Positions 45,720 to 58,212 of a stretch of 64,000 nt of DNA are shown piece by piece. Origin of the DNA: Tragulus kanchil. Its lineage: Eukaryota; Chordata; Mammalia; Artiodactyla; Tragulidae. The first letter of the stretch is position 1, and each line of letters starts with the position of its first letter. A program made the translations under genes and the position numbers. The notes under the pieces were generated by a model. It saw only the letters and a list, made by a program, of their open reading frames with translations, ran no database searches and had not been told where the DNA came from. Location: NCBI GenBank assembly GCA_022376925.1, contig JAIOJX010000025.1, forward strand, positions 7,595,141 to 7,659,140, written 5' to 3'.

Positions 45720-45860
45720 AAATGAACACTTGCATACACTTTCTCATTTGATCATCACATCAAGAGGGAAATACTCTATAGATTTTATTTACAGAGAAGA
45801 GCACTGATGTTCTAAGACACTGAGTGGTAGAAACTTCAGCTCACTTCCTGCTTTTTTGCA
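45720..45860 (-). mobile_element. MIR-like fragment
   Basis: Reversed MIR order: CACTTTCTCATTTGATCATCAC, GAGGGAAATACTC, TTTATTTACAGAGAAGAGCACTGA. Diverged. Confidence 0.5.
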
Positions 45861-45984
45861 GCATGTGAGCTAAGAAAGGTTTTCACATTTGTAAATGGTT
45901 GGAGAGAAAAGGTTTTTAATCTCATGACATTTGAAAATTATATATGAAATTATATGAAATTCAAGTTCTGGTGTCCATTACTGA

Positions 45985-46150
45985 ACTTTTAGTGGATGAC
46001 AACTCTGCTCGTTTATTCAATATTGTCCATGACTGCTTTCACAGTACAACAGCCCAGTTGAGTAGGTGCAACAGAGATTCCATGTCCTGCAGAGCTGAAA
46101 ATATTTACCAATTGGCCCTTCACAGGGGAGGTTTGCTAATCCCTGCTCCT
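45985..46150. mobile_element. hAT-Charlie-type DNA transposon remnant
   Basis: TTCAATATTGTCCATGACTGC, AGTTGAGTAGGTGCAACAGAG, GCTGAAAATATTTACC and CCCTTCACAGGGGAGG-TTTGCTAATCCCTGC follow, reversed, a common mammalian hAT MITE (forward GGCAAAC...GGGCCAGATAGTAAATATT). Non-autonomous, no ORF. Second copy at about 47066-47230. Confidence 0.7.
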
Positions 46151-46215
46151 AAGCAGTTAAATGAGTTGCCCCAATTACATAGCTTGTAGGGTGATGTGTT
46201 ACAACTTGAATCCAG
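46150..46215 (-). mobile_element. MIR-like fragment
   Basis: Reversed MIR 5' text AGCAGTTAAATGAGTTGCCCCAA, ACATAGCTTGTAGGG, ACTTGAATCCAGATCC. Second copy at about 47229-47294. Confidence 0.5.
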
Positions 46216-46837
46216 ATCCTTTGACTGTCTCAGAGAACAGGCTGACTGACTAGATGTCTATTTTTTAGACTCCCCCCCCTCCAGAAAAAAGAAGCAGCCA
46301 ATCTTCATAGCTTCCATTTCAATTGTAAAATGCTTCAGTTTTGGCAGCATGATCCACAGATGCAGCCTCTTGAGTGCAGCTGACAGGAGTGCCTCCTCCT
46401 TGCCTCTAATCAGACAGCTCCACTCCTCTACCCCCAGCGATCCTCAGAGCTGAAGTGTGTCACCTGCAGGATACTTGTCGCTTCCAGAAGAACAGTAATG
46501 AGACTTATTCTTGGCCTGAACCCAGCCATAATACTTATCAAATATTATACCCCTTGGTGTCTTGTGACTAGGAAAATCAAAATAACCAGATGGAGAAAAG
46601 AAATATTAGCATATCATACCTTAATAGTGGCTTCTTTAAAAAAAAATGTTTTTAATGTTTACTGACTGTATCTTCTCTGCTTATTGTACATGCAAAGAAT
46701 GCTTTAGAAGCCTGACCACTTACCTTTTCTGCTTCAAAACAGGTTTTAGTAGTAAGCTTACAATACCCTGGAAGACAGCCAGGTATTTTCAACAGGAAAT
46801 AAGTTGTACAGAGGATTTAAGTAAGAATGCATGTATG

Positions 46838-46991
46838 AATGCTTACCCAGTTGTGTCTTACTCTGTGACCCAAGGGAAGGTAGCCCGGCAGGCTCCTCTG
46901 TGCATGAAATTCTCCAGGGAAGAGTACTAGAGTGGGTTGCCATTTCCTGCTCCAGGGGATTTTCACAACCCAGGAAAGATACTGGGTCTTT
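46838..46991 (-). mobile_element. Bov-tA SINE, truncated at duplication join
   Basis: Reversed Bov-A body; copy 1 of the element fully visible at 47917-48447. Confidence 0.9.
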
Positions 46992-47916
46992 AAAGGTTTT
47001 AATCTCATGACATTTGAAATTATATATGAAATTATATGAAATTCAAGTTCTGGTGTCCATTACTGAACTTTTAGTGGATGACAACTCTGCTCGTTTATTC
47101 AATATTGTCCATGACTGCTTTCACAGTACAACAGCCCAGTTGAGTAGGTGCAACAGAGATTCCATGTCCTGCAGAGCTGAAAATATTTACCAATTGGCCC
47201 TTCACAGGGGAGGTTTGCTAATCCCTGCTCCTAAGCAGTTAAATGAGTTGCCCCAATTACATAGCTTGTAGGGTGATGTGTTACAACTTGAATCCAGATC
47301 CTTTGACTGTCTCAGAGAACAGGCTGACTGACTAGATGTCTATTTTTTAGACTCCCTCTCCAGAAAAAGAAGCAGCCAATCTTCATAGCTTCCATTTCAA
47401 TTGTAAAATGCTTCAGTTTTGGCAGCATGATCCACAGATGCAGCCTCTTGAGTGCAGCTGACAGGAGTGCCTCCTCCTTGCCTCTAATCAGACAGCTCCA
47501 CTCCTCTACCCCCAGCGATCCTCAGAGCTGAAGTGTGTCACCTGCAGGATACTTGTCGCTTCCAGAAGAACAGTAATGAGACTTATTCTTGGCCTGAACC
47601 CAGCCATAATACTTATCAAATATTATACCCCTTGGTGTCTTGTGACTAGGAAAATCAAAATAACCAGATGGAGAAAAGAAATATTAGCATATCATACCTT
47701 AATAGTGGCTTCTTTAAAAAAAAAATGTTTTTAATGTTTACTGACTGTATCTTCTCTGCTTATTGTACATGCAAAGAATGCTTTAGAAGCCTGACCACTT
47801 ACCTTTTCTGCTTCAAAACAGGTTTTAGTAGTAAGCTTACAATACCCTGGAAGACAGCCAGGTATTTTCAACAGGAAATAAGTTGTACAGAGGATTTAAG
47901 TAAGAATGCATGTATG

Positions 47917-48447
47917 AATGCTTACCCAGTTGTGTCTTACTCTGTGACCCAAGGGAAGGTAGCCCGGCAGGCTCCTCTGTGCATGAAATTCTCCAGGGAA
48001 GAGTACTAGAGTGGGTTGCCATTTCCTGCTCCAGGGGATTTTCACAACCCAGGAAAGATACTGGGTCTTTAAAGATTTATTTATTTATTTAGGGCGGCGG
48101 TCGGGTTGGGGAGAGAGGGGAGCGGGCGGGCCACTTCTATTGGTCTTTCATTTGTCCATTTTCATCCGTCTTTGTTCTTTGGCTCCTGTGGGCCTCCCAT
48201 CGCAGTGGCGTCTGTCGTTGCAGAGCGCCAGCTTTGGGCGCATGCGCTCCAGAGCTCTGGCTCGGTAATTGGACACATTGGTCCAGCCGCTCCGCTGCAC
48301 GTGGGATCTTCCCAGGCCAGGGATCGAACCGGCGTCCCTTGCACTGCAAGGCGGTGTCCTTATCCACTGGACCACCAGGGGAAGCCCGATACTGGGTCTT
48401 TAAACGTGTGTCTCTGTGTCTTCCTGCACTGAGCCACCTAAGAAGCC
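47917..48447 (-). mobile_element. Bov-tA SINE split by a later SINE
   Basis: Left part 47917-48073 is the reversed Bov-A body. The right part 48405-48447 is its tRNA-like head (CTGCACTGAGCCACCTAAGAAGCC reversed). A long-form SINE (48074-48387) and its duplicated target site sit between them. Confidence 0.92.
48074..48387 (-). mobile_element. Long-form tRNA-Glu-derived SINE nested in Bov-tA, 17-bp TSD
   Basis: Minus start GGGCTTCCCCTGGTGG, B box GGTTCGATCCC, 3' extension and AAATAAAT tail. GATACTGGGTCTTTAAA flanks it at 48057-48073 and 48388-48404, a perfect 17-bp duplication of Bov-tA sequence. It is therefore younger than the Bov-tA. Confidence 0.95.
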
Positions 48448-49094
48448 TTAAATAAGAGTGAAATGGTCAATCTGGGAAGTTTCCCAAATGACTGTGTTAG
48501 GCCATGGCAGCCATTATTTTTCTGTGTCAATTATCAGAAGAGTGACATCCATATCAAAATATAAATATATAAACATATTTTTAAAAACCCAGTTAATTTT
48601 TAGAACATCCTAAATTTTGAAATACATACCATTCTACCCTGCTTGTATTAGTGCTGGTAGCCAAGAATTGACTACTTTAGTGTTAGAAAACACTAATTTT
48701 TTTTCCAGTTATCTGTTAGGCTTGCATGTGATATAATTTCTCATGTATAATGCATTATTAATAAACTCATCAGTAAAAAAGGCAAAATATGCATATGCTA
48801 CCATAATAAACTCAGGGGATACAGCTGTAAGGCAGTTTATTTCCTCTTCATCATCATATCATCATAACTAATAGATATTTATTGGAAGTACATTGAGCCT
48901 GATTTTCCGCTAAGTTGTTAGGGGAACTTCTGTCAAGGTTGTAATAATCAGTAATAGAGAGGGGTACGGCAGAGATTGTTTCCTAGCTTCAGTTAAAATT
49001 TGCCCATCATGAAGTCTTCCTAATATACAGAGAGCATCTTGTGGTTTATCTACCACTAGCTACCACTAGTGGTTTACCTATCCACTTCAGGTTT

Positions 49095-49374
49095 TAAGTT
49101 TCTATTTTGAAATGATTTTTAACATTTATAGAAAAGTTGCAAAAATACTGCAAAGAGAAACATTTCCATATATCCTTCATCTGGGTTCCTCTGAAGTTAA
49201 CATTTTACACTTGATATAAAATGAATAGAAGAAAAACCATCTTTTATATAAATAGAGATAGGTAGGTATGGTTATATTTTCTGTACCACTTGAGAGTAAT
49301 AGACATGATGCTCCTTTATCACTAAAGGATCCAGTGTGTATTTCCTGCATGAAGGGCTTTCTCTGTATAGCCAC
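49095..49374. mobile_element. Old L1 fragment, partial (copy 1)
   Basis: GAAAAGTTGCAAAAATACTGC, TTCATCTGGGTTCC, GTGTATTTCCTGCATGAAGGGC belong to the same old L1 as 50217-50970; cut by the join of duplication 16. Confidence 0.55.
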
Positions 49375-49509
49375 AGCTCTGGCTCGGTAATTGGACACAT
49401 TGGTCCAGCCGCTCCGCTGCACGTGGGATCTTCCCAGGCCAGGGATCGAACCGGCACCCCTTGCACTGCAAGGCGGTGTCCTTATCCACTGGACCACCAG
49501 GGGAAGCCC
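49375..49509 (-). mobile_element. Long-form SINE, 5' part, second copy
   Basis: Copy of 48253-48387 made by duplication 16; one or two substitutions (GGCACCCC vs GGCGTCCC). Confidence 0.92.
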
Positions 49510-50216
49510 GATACTGGGTCTTTAAACGTGTGTCTCTGTGTCTTCCTGCACTGAGCCACCTAAGAAGCCTTAAATAAGAGTGAAATGGTCAATCTGGGAA
49601 GTTTCCCAAATGACTGTGTTAGGCCATGGCAGCCATTATTTTTCTGTGTCAATTATCAGAAGAGTGACATCCATATCAAAATATAAATATATAAACATAT
49701 TTTTAAAAACCCAGTTAATTTTTAGAACATCCTAAATTTTGAAATACATACCATTCTACCCTGCTTGTATTAGTGCTGGTAGCCAAGAATTGACTACTTT
49801 AGTGTTAGAAAACACTAATTTTTTTTCCAGTTATCTGTTAGGCTTGCATGTGATATAATTTCTCATGTATAATGCATTATTAATAAACTCATCAGTAAAA
49901 AAGGCAAAATATGCATATGCTACCATAATAAACTCAGGGGATACAGCTGTAAGGCAGTTTATTTCCTCTTCATCATCATATCATCATAACTAATAGATAT
50001 TTATTGGAAGTACATTGAGCCTGATTTTCCGCTAAGTTGTTAGGGGAACTTCTGTCAAGGTTGTAATAATCAGTAATAGAGAGGGGTACGGCAGAGATTG
50101 TTTCCTAGCTTCAGTTAAAATTTGCCCATCATGAAGTCTTCCTAATATACAGAGAGCATCTTGTGGTTTATCTACCACTAGCTACCACTAGTGGTTTACC
50201 TATCCACTTCAGGTTT

Positions 50217-50970
50217 TAAGTTTCTATTTTGAAATGATTTTTAACATTTATAGAAAAGTTGCAAAAATACTGCAAAGAGAAACATTTCCATATATCCTTC
50301 ATCTGGGTTCCTCTGAAGTTAACATTTTACACTTGATATAAAATGAATAGAAGAAAAACCATCTTTTATATAAATAGAGATAGGTAGGTATGGTTATATT
50401 TTCTGTACCACTTGAGAGTAATAGACATGATGCTCCTTTATCACTAAAGGATCCAGTGTGTATTTCCTGCATGAAGGGCTTTCTCTGTATAGCCACAGTA
50501 CAGTTATCAAAACCAGGAAATTAACTTTGATACAGTTAAATTGGGAAATTAACTTTGACTTACAGATCTCATTCAAATTTTACCAGTTGTCTCACCAATA
50601 TCCTTAATAGGAAAAGGGGGAAAGTCTAGTTTAAGATTCAACGTAGGAGCACAGACTGCTGTTTGATTTTCTTCTCTCTTTAGTCTCCTTTAATCTGAAA
50701 TTTCCAGTCTAATGACCTTGACACTTTTGGAGACTCCAGGGCATTTATTTTGAGGAACATCCATCTGTAGATTCTGATACTTCCTTCTGATTAGAGTCAC
50801 ACTGTTGTGGGGAGCAGGAATATCACAGAGTGATGTTTGGCCCTTTCTCAATGCATTATACCACGAGATATATGATATCTGTTTGTTCAACTGTAGATGA
50901 TATTAACCTTGAACTCTTAGTTAGGTAGTATTCACTGGTTTTTCCTCTGTAAACTCTCTATATTTTCTTT
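50217..50970. mobile_element. Old L1 (L1M-like) fragment
   Basis: Continues from the repeated part into GTACAGTTATCAAAACCAGG, CATTCAAATTTTACCAGTTGTC, ATGACCTTGACACTTTTGGAG, GCAGGAATATCACAGAGTGATG and GATGATATTAACCTTGAAC, the usual order of an old mammalian L1 3' region. Family name from memory only. Confidence 0.55.
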
Positions 50971-51140
50971 GTCTTATGTGGAGTTACAATGAGACTCTTT
51001 CCTATCTTCTTTCTCATCAGACTTTCTTGCCTGAAATAATTATTACTATGAAAATTGCAGAATTTCATCATTCCTTCTACATTTATTGCTGTATGGAAGA
51101 GCTTTTCTTCCTTGCACATTTGTTTACCTGTGACATCACT

Positions 51141-51242
51141 GATTCAATGGACATGAGTCTGAGCACCCTGGGAGATGATAAAGGACAGGAGAGCCTGGCA
51201 TCGCAAAGAGTAGGACACAACTTAGTGGCTGAACAACAACAA
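51141..51242 (+). mobile_element. Bov-A2 / BovB 3'-end fragment
   Basis: ATTCAATGGACATGAGTCTGAGC, GGACAGGAGAGCCTGGC, GCAAAGAGTAGGACACAAC and CTGAACAACAACAA are the shared BovB/Bov-A 3' terminus, sense orientation. Confidence 0.88.
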
Positions 51243-51426
51243 TTAGAATAAGCATGAGCTCATTTTAGTCAGTAACTTATAGACTATTATTATTGTTATT
51301 TATTTTGATCCATACATTGTTCCAGTTTTGGCTAGTGGGAGCTTACTGCAAATTCTTGAGGTGAGCAGGAAGGTCATCTGAACTGTATTTGTGGTAATTC
51401 TGGCAGCACTATAAAGGGTACTTCAG

Positions 51427-53648
51427 AAATAGAGATAGGAGTTGGAGAAAGCCATGAGCAATGAGAGCATGGGTATGGAAAGGACAGAATGAATTTTTAG
51501 TATCTCTGAGGAGGTGAAATAATAGGATTTGGAAGCTGGGTGTAGAGGTGAAGGAAAAAGACATTTGGATCTGGATGACTGGGAAGGCAGTGGTACCACA
51601 GGCAGATGCAGAGGACATAGATGCACAGCGGTTGCAGGTGAAGACAAGTTTAGTTTTAGACTTGTTGAGCTCAAGACTTAGGGATACATCTCTGTGAAAA
51701 TGTCCAGCACTTGAAAATAGAGGCCTAGAACTCAGAAGAAAAATAATGGTAAAGGAGTAGACTTGGGAATTGTCAAAGATTGAAGCTTTGGAAGTAAATG
51801 AACTAATTTAACAGGAGGATAAAGCCAAAATAGAACTGAAGAGGGTGAATTTTAGGGACTACCTCTAATTAAAATGTCAGTGGTGGAGTAAGAGAACGAC
51901 ACTACACAAAGTAAGACTATCAAAGAGAATTTCTTGATATGTCATCAAAACCTAGATAAAATATAATTTCAAAAAGGAAGGAGCAGTAAATGGAGCCAAA
52001 GTCTGAGGTTGAATAGAGTGAAGGATGAGATGATGCCCTAAACTTGACAATTAGGAAATCAATATCTTCTTTTAACAGAACTATCTCAATTAGATCAGTA
52101 TGGAAAGAAACCAGTTTATAGGTGAGGAAGGTGAGGCGAGGAACTAAAACAATAAATAGCATCTATAATTTTAGGCTGCTTGGCAGCGAAAGGAAAATGG
52201 TGCAGGAGCAAGAGAATGGAAGACCTAACCATTGCTTTAGTCTGAAGGTCAAGAATGCCAACATTTGTCTTTGTGAAGCATAAAGTTTGTTGTACCTGGA
52301 ATATAGGAGAGTATAATGGGTAAAAAATATAGAAGTCTTGACATGAAAAAGGAAGGCTGTTGAGGGAGACTGATGTTCAAGTTAAATAACCTGGTTTTAC
52401 TCGGTGTAATCAACATGACAGAGAGAATGGATTCCAAGATTTTCGAGGAGTGGAAATGATTCAGAACAATGGCCATAAGAAAAGAAATATGCCTAAATAC
52501 AATGTGGTGGCATTATTTTATATATGAAAATCTGATTAAATAGAGATAGGAGTTGGAGAAAGCCATGAGCAATGAGAGCATGGGTATGGAAAGGACAGAA
52601 TGAATTTTTAGTATCTCTGAGGAGGTGAAATAATAGGATTTGGAAGCTGGGTGTAGAGGTGAAGGAAAAAGACATTTGGATCTGGATGACTGGGAAGGCA
52701 GTGGTACCACAGGCAGATGCAGAGGACATAGATGCACAGCGGTTGCAGGTGAAGACAAGTTTAGTTTTAGACTTGTTGAGCTCAAGACTTAGGGATACAT
52801 CTCTGTGAAAATGTCCAGCACTTGAAAATAGAGGCCTAGAACTCAGAAGAAAAATAATGGTAAAGGAGTAGACTTGGGAATTGTCAAAGATTGAAGCTTT
52901 GGAAGTAAATGAACTAATTTAACAGGAGGATAAAGCCAAAATAGAACTGAAGAGGGTGAATTTTAGGGACTACCTCTAATTAAAATGTCAGTGGTGGAGT
53001 AAGAGAACGACACTACACAAAGTAAGACTATCAAAGAGAATTTCTTGATATGTCATCAAAACCTAGATAAAATATAATTTCAAAAAGGAAGGAGCAGTAA
53101 ATGGAGCCAAAGTCTGAGGTTGAATAGAGTGAAGGATGAGATGATGCCCTAAACTTGACAATTAGGAAATCAATATCTTCTTTTAACAGAACTATCTCAA
53201 TTAGATCAGTATGGAAAGAAACCAGTTTATAGGTGAGGAAGGTGAGGCGAGGAACTAAAACAATAAATAGCATCTATAATTTTAGGCTGCTTGGCAGCGA
53301 AAGGAAAATGGTGCAGGAGCAAGAGAATGGAAGACCTAACCATTGCTTTAGTCTGAAGGTCAAGAATGCCAACATTTGTCTTTGTGAAGCATAAAGTTTG
53401 TTGTACCTGGAATATAGGAGAGTATAATGGGTAAAAAATATAGAAGTCTTGACATGAAAAAGGAAGGCTGTTGAGGGAGACTGATGTTCAAGTTAAATAA
53501 CCTGGTTTTACTCGGTGTAATCAACATGACAGAGAGAATGGATTCCAAGATTTTGAGGAGTGGAAATGATTCAGAACAATGGCCATAAGAAAAGAAATAT
53601 GCCTAAATACAATGTGGTGGCATTATTTTATATATGAAAATCTGATTG
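51427..53648. repeat. Direct duplication 17 (51427-52537 and 52538-53648, period 1111)
   Basis: Perfectly abutting 1111-nt copies. A visible difference is TTTTCGAGG (52440 region) against TTTTGAGG (53553 region). Confidence 0.97.
51470..52200. repeat. Mammalian interspersed repeat, family unassigned
   Basis: AATGAGAGCATGGG, GATGACTGGGAAGGCAG, GTTTTAGACTTGTTGAGCTC and GAAAATGTCCAGCAC resemble the same dispersed repeat as 16140-16560. Copy in 52581-53311. Confidence 0.35.
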
Positions 53649-55476
53649 TATATTAACCATGTTAATGATGGCTAAGCACAGTAACACCTCAAATTTGTTA
53701 TAGATCAGAATAGAGAAACATAAATGAATGGGTATATTGTGAGTGTGTTAGGCACCTTCAGAAAGCAGGTGTCAAATCAGGACTGAATATATAAGAGAGT
53801 TATTGGGAAGAGATGTCTGTGAAGGATAGAGTGGGAGGGTCACAGAAAATGGAGAGAGCCTCAGACTGTGATGCCCGCTTGATCTCCATGAAGGAGAAAG
53901 AGAAGGAAGGGAAGATTAGGGAGGAAGGGTCTCAGACTTACATGCAGTTCTGAGAAGTTTGGCCAAGTCAGTAGTAAGTCCTCTAGCCAAAGTCCCTGTT
54001 AAGGGAATTTCCTATCTTGCAACAATGAGTTGTTTGTAGAACCCTTGCCGTGGTCCATCTTTGACTGGAAGCAGCCTTTAGGAAGCATGGAATGGATCTG
54101 GGGTCAACCCAGTGAGAAGATATCTAAGTTTTGCCTTGCAACATGGGATGTGAGTGCTACATTTCCAGGGCTGCCAACTGAGCTGTGATGAATATATATT
54201 TTGCAAGACCAATTGCCTGGGGTCAGGGGAATCATCTGAAAGAGTTCCTAGCAAAGCTCTAAAGATGGGCCAGGTTGAAAACTTTAGCCTGGGAGGACCT
54301 GCTGCTCTCTAATCTGTTGTGACATAGAGTTTGAACTATCTCAATTAGATCAGTATGGAAAGAAACCAGTTTATAGGTGAGGAAGGTGAGGCGAGGAACT
54401 AAAACAATAAATAGCATCTATAATTTTAGGCTGCTTGGCAGCGAAAGGAAAATGGTGCAGGAGCAAGAGAATGGAAGACCTAACCATTGCTTTAGTCTGA
54501 AGGTCAAGAATGCCAACATTTGTCTTTGTGAAGCATAAAGTTTGTTGTACCTGGAATATAGGAGAGTATAATGGGTAAAAAATATAGAAGTCTTGACATG
54601 AAAAAGGAAGGCTGTTGAGGGAGACTGATGTTCAAGTTAAATAACCTGGTTTTACTCGGTGTAATCAACATGACAGAGAGAATGGATTCCAAGATTTTTG
54701 AGGAGTGGAAATGATTCAGAACAATGGCCATAAGAAAAGAAATATGCCTAAATACAATGTGGTGGCATTATTTTATATATGAAAATCTGATTGTATATTA
54801 ACCATGTTAATGATGGCTAAGCACAGTAACACCTCAAATTTGTTATAGATCAGAATAGAGAAACATAAATGAATGGGTATATTGTGAGTGTGTTAGGCAC
54901 CTTCAGAAAGCAGGTGTCAAATCAGGACTGAATATATAAGAGAGTTATTGGGAAGAGATGTCTGTGAAGGATAGAGTGGGAGGGTCACAGAAAATGGAGA
55001 GAGCCTCAGACTGTGATGCCCGCTTGATCTCCATGAAGGAGAAAGAGAAGGAAGGGAAGATTAGGGAGGAAGGGTCTCAGACTTACATGCAGTTCTGAGA
55101 AGTTTGGCCAAGTCAGTAGTAAGTCCTCTAGCCAAAGTCCCTGTTAAGGGAATTTCCTATCTTGCAACAATGAGTTGTTTGTAGAACCCTTGCCGTGGTC
55201 CATCTTTGACTGGAAGCAGCCTTTAGGAAGCATGGAATGGATCTGGGGTCAACCCAGTGAGAAGATATCTAAGTTTTGCCTTGCAACATGGGATGTGAGT
55301 GCTACATTTCCAGGGCTGCCAACTGAGCTGTGATGAATATATATTTTGCAAGACCAATTGCCTGGGGTCAGGGGAATCATCTGAAAGAGTTCCTAGCAAA
55401 GCTCTAAAGATGGGCCAGGTTGAAAACTTTAGCCTGGGAGGACCTGCTGCTCTCTAATCTGTTGTGACATAGAGTT
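53189..55476. repeat. Direct duplication 18 (53189-54331 and 54333-55476, period 1144)
   Basis: The first ~460 nt also belong to duplication 17, so 52078-52537 occurs three times. The third copy reads TTTTTGAGG where the others read TTTTCGAGG and TTTTGAGG. Confidence 0.97.
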
Positions 55477-55762
55477 GGAAATTGAATCTAGCTGGAAGAA
55501 CTCAGGGGCCTCAGTTTGAATTGCTGAGAGACAGAGAGAGGTAGAACCTGAACATTGCCTTATAGCAACTCTGAAGACTTTTTATCACCAAATTTGAATA
55601 GGCAGGCAAGAAAGAAGCCATGCAAATGTGTCTCAACAGTTGTGCTAACTTAGTATAAGTAAAAGTGGTGTTACATTAGGATGAGAGGATTTGGGATTCA
55701 GTAAAGGTTTTTGCTGTTTCTCTGAAAACTTTAAGATTAAAAAAGCCTGTCCCTTGTGAAGT

Positions 55763-55883
55763 CTGGAGAAGGAAATGGCAGTCCACTCCAGGATTCTTGC
55801 CTGGGAAATCCCATGGACAGAGGAGCCTGGTGGGCTACAGTTCATGGAGTCACAGAGTTGGACACAACTGAGTGACTAAGCAT
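55763..55883 (+). mobile_element. Bov-A SINE fragment
   Basis: CTGGAGAAGGAAATGGCAGTCC, CAGGATTCTTGCCTGGG, GGAGCCTGGTGGGCTACAG and GAGTCACAGAGTTGGACAC, sense; lacks the tRNA-like head. Confidence 0.93.
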
Positions 55884-56895
55884 ATAAAGTCGTTTCTAGG
55901 GTTTTCATTTGGGCTGAGTTTAGGGTGAGGTGAGTGAGGAAGGATTATGTAAGTGTAGGGTTGGATCCTGTCTTTATTTAACATTTTGATATTTTTTTTA
56001 TCATGAATTTTTTGCATTAACTTATTTTAATATCTCTTTAAAATATTTATCTTGATTGCTGAAGTTTTGACATTCTCTTAAATATTGTACCAGTGAGGAG
56101 TGACTCACTTGCCTCAGCCCTGTTTCAATTTTGTAATCTTTTCCTTCTATTTTTGATGCTAGACCATCTCGTGTGAGAGCAACAGGCATTAAAGGAAAGC
56201 ACATTGAGGATGCAAAAACTTTGGGGAAGGAATGAGGATATCACTTTGGGTGTTTCCCTGATCAAACTTTGGATGACTCTGTGCTCTGTGTTAATAAGAA
56301 AGGCCTTTTCCTGATTAGTGAATAAAAAGATTGGCTTGAACATACAGGACTCAGCTGAAGTTGGATAAACTGAATTTTTAATGACACCAAATATTGGGAA
56401 TCTTGTTGAAAGTTAAGAATTAGCAAAGGCTGTGCGGAAGAACCAGTAGGGGGTGGGGGTTCATCTAGACTCTTGTTCACAGGATCATAGACCACATCAC
56501 TCTCTCCCCTTTTCTTCCTCCTTATAGCCTTTTCTCATCCTTAATTACTCACATGATCCTGAACAATTCTGGCCAATGTAGGTACCGATGCCTGGAACAT
56601 AGTGCTATATGAATAGTTATTCAATGAATGAAAGCAGGTTCATGATCTAGCTGGAAGAACATTGATCAAAAAAGGGGGAACCTGAACATTACCTTATAGC
56701 AACTCTGAAGACTTTTTATCACCAAATTTGAATAGGCAGGCAAGAAAGAAGCCATGCAAATGTGTCTCAACAGTTGTGCTAACTTAGTATAAGTAAAAGT
56801 GGTGTTACATTAGGATGAGAGGATTTGGGATTCAGTAAAGGTTTTGCTGTTTCTCTGAAAACTTTAAGATTAAAAAAGCCTGTCCCTTGTGAAGT

Positions 56896-57016
56896 CTGGA
56901 GAAGGAAATGGCAGTCCACTCCAGGATTCTTGCCTGGGAAATCCCATGGACAGAGGAGCCTGGTGGGCTACAGTTCATGGAGTCACAGAGTTGGACACAA
57001 CTGAGTGACTAAGCAT
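56896..57016 (+). mobile_element. Bov-A SINE fragment, second copy
   Basis: Copy of 55763-55883 from duplication 19. Confidence 0.93.
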
Positions 57017-57778
57017 ATAAAGTCGTTTCTAGGGTTTTCATTTGGGCTGAGTTTAGGGTGAGGTGAGTGAGGAAGGATTATGTAAGTGTAGGGTTGGATC
57101 CTGTCTTTATTTAACATTTTGATATTTTTTTTATCATGAATTTTTTGCATTAACTTATTTTAATATCTCTTTAAAATATTTATCTTGATTGCTGAAGTTT
57201 TGACATTCTCTTAAATATTGTACCAGTGAGGAGTGACTCACTTGCCTCAGCCCTGTTTCAATTTTGTAATCTTTTCCTTCTATTTTTGATGCTAGACCAT
57301 CTCGTGTGAGAGCAACAGGCATTAAAGGAAAGCACATTGAGGATGCAAAAACTTTGGGGAAGGAATGAGGATATCACTTTGGGTGTTTCCCTGATCAAAC
57401 TTTGGATGACTCTGTGCTCTGTGTTAATAAGAAAGGCCATTTCCTGATTAGTGAATAAAAAGATTGGCTTGAACATACAGGACTCAGCTGAAGTTGGATA
57501 AACTGAATTTTTAATGACACCAAATATTGGGAATCTTGTTGAAAGTTAAGAATTAGCAAAGGCTGTGCGGAAGAACCAGTAGGGGGTGGGGGTTCATCTA
57601 GACTCTTGTTCACAGGATCATAGACCACATCACTCTCTCCCCTTTTCTTCCTCCTTATAGCCTTTTCTCATCCTTAATTACTCACATGATCCTGAACAAT
57701 TCTGGCCAATGTAGGTACCGATGCCTGGAACATAGTGCTATATGAATAGTTATTCAATGAATGAAAGCAGGTTCATGA

Positions 57779-58212
57779 AGATTTTCATAAGACACTAAAG
57801 GTCATTTTGGAGGACAAGCAAAAAAAAAAACCCAGAATTCTGTAGCATGCACAGAACTAAACTAGGCCCAAAAGTCCCCCTCTAGCATTGAAATTCATTG
57901 ACTCTATGAATTTTTGTCCTTTGTGAACGTTGCCCACAGTAGTCAGCAGTGCTGTTCCTGGGTGATATGTATGGGTCCAAGGCCTCACTTGCCCCCATGT
58001 CTATGTCTATCTTTTGTGGAATACAGGAGCACTTCAAAAGATGAGCTTGAAAATGGATATTCGTGAGAATTAGAAACAAATCACTGCAGGAAACTAACAA
58101 CATAAAAATGCTTCAAACTGTGAGGAATAGAAGCAACAGTTCCTGTTGGGATGTACACAATGGACACAGCATGTGAGCAGCTATAAAAAACACTGGAGGA
58201 AAAAGTGTATCT
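57779..58212. other. Non-coding, no recognised feature
   Basis: Unassigned sequence upstream of the small ORF at 58213; no promoter motif I can support. Confidence 0.5.

Larger units (their letters stand above)
45908..48074. repeat. Direct duplication 15 (45908-46995 and 46992-48074, period about 1080)
   Basis: Unit ends inside a Bov-tA, at the target site of a SINE. The copies share AAAG at the join. They differ in a C run and A run (CCCCCCCTCC vs CCCTCTCC; GAAAAAAG vs GAAAAAG) and in poly-A length near 46638/47716. Confidence 0.96.
48253..50498. repeat. Direct duplication 16 (48253-49376 and 49375-50498, period 1122)
   Basis: Unit begins in the middle of the SINE and ends in old L1. Equal-length copies (1124 nt) with a 2-nt (AG) overlap at the join. 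Confidence 0.97.
55486..57778. repeat. Direct duplication 19 (55486-56645 and 56645-57778, period 1133-1159)
   Basis: The first ~50 nt of copy 2 have lost about 26 nt (GCTGGAAGAACATTGATC against GCTGGAAGAACTCAGGGG...). Elsewhere single-base differences (GGTTTTTGC vs GGTTTTGC; GGCCTTTTCC vs GGCCATTTCC). Confidence 0.95.
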
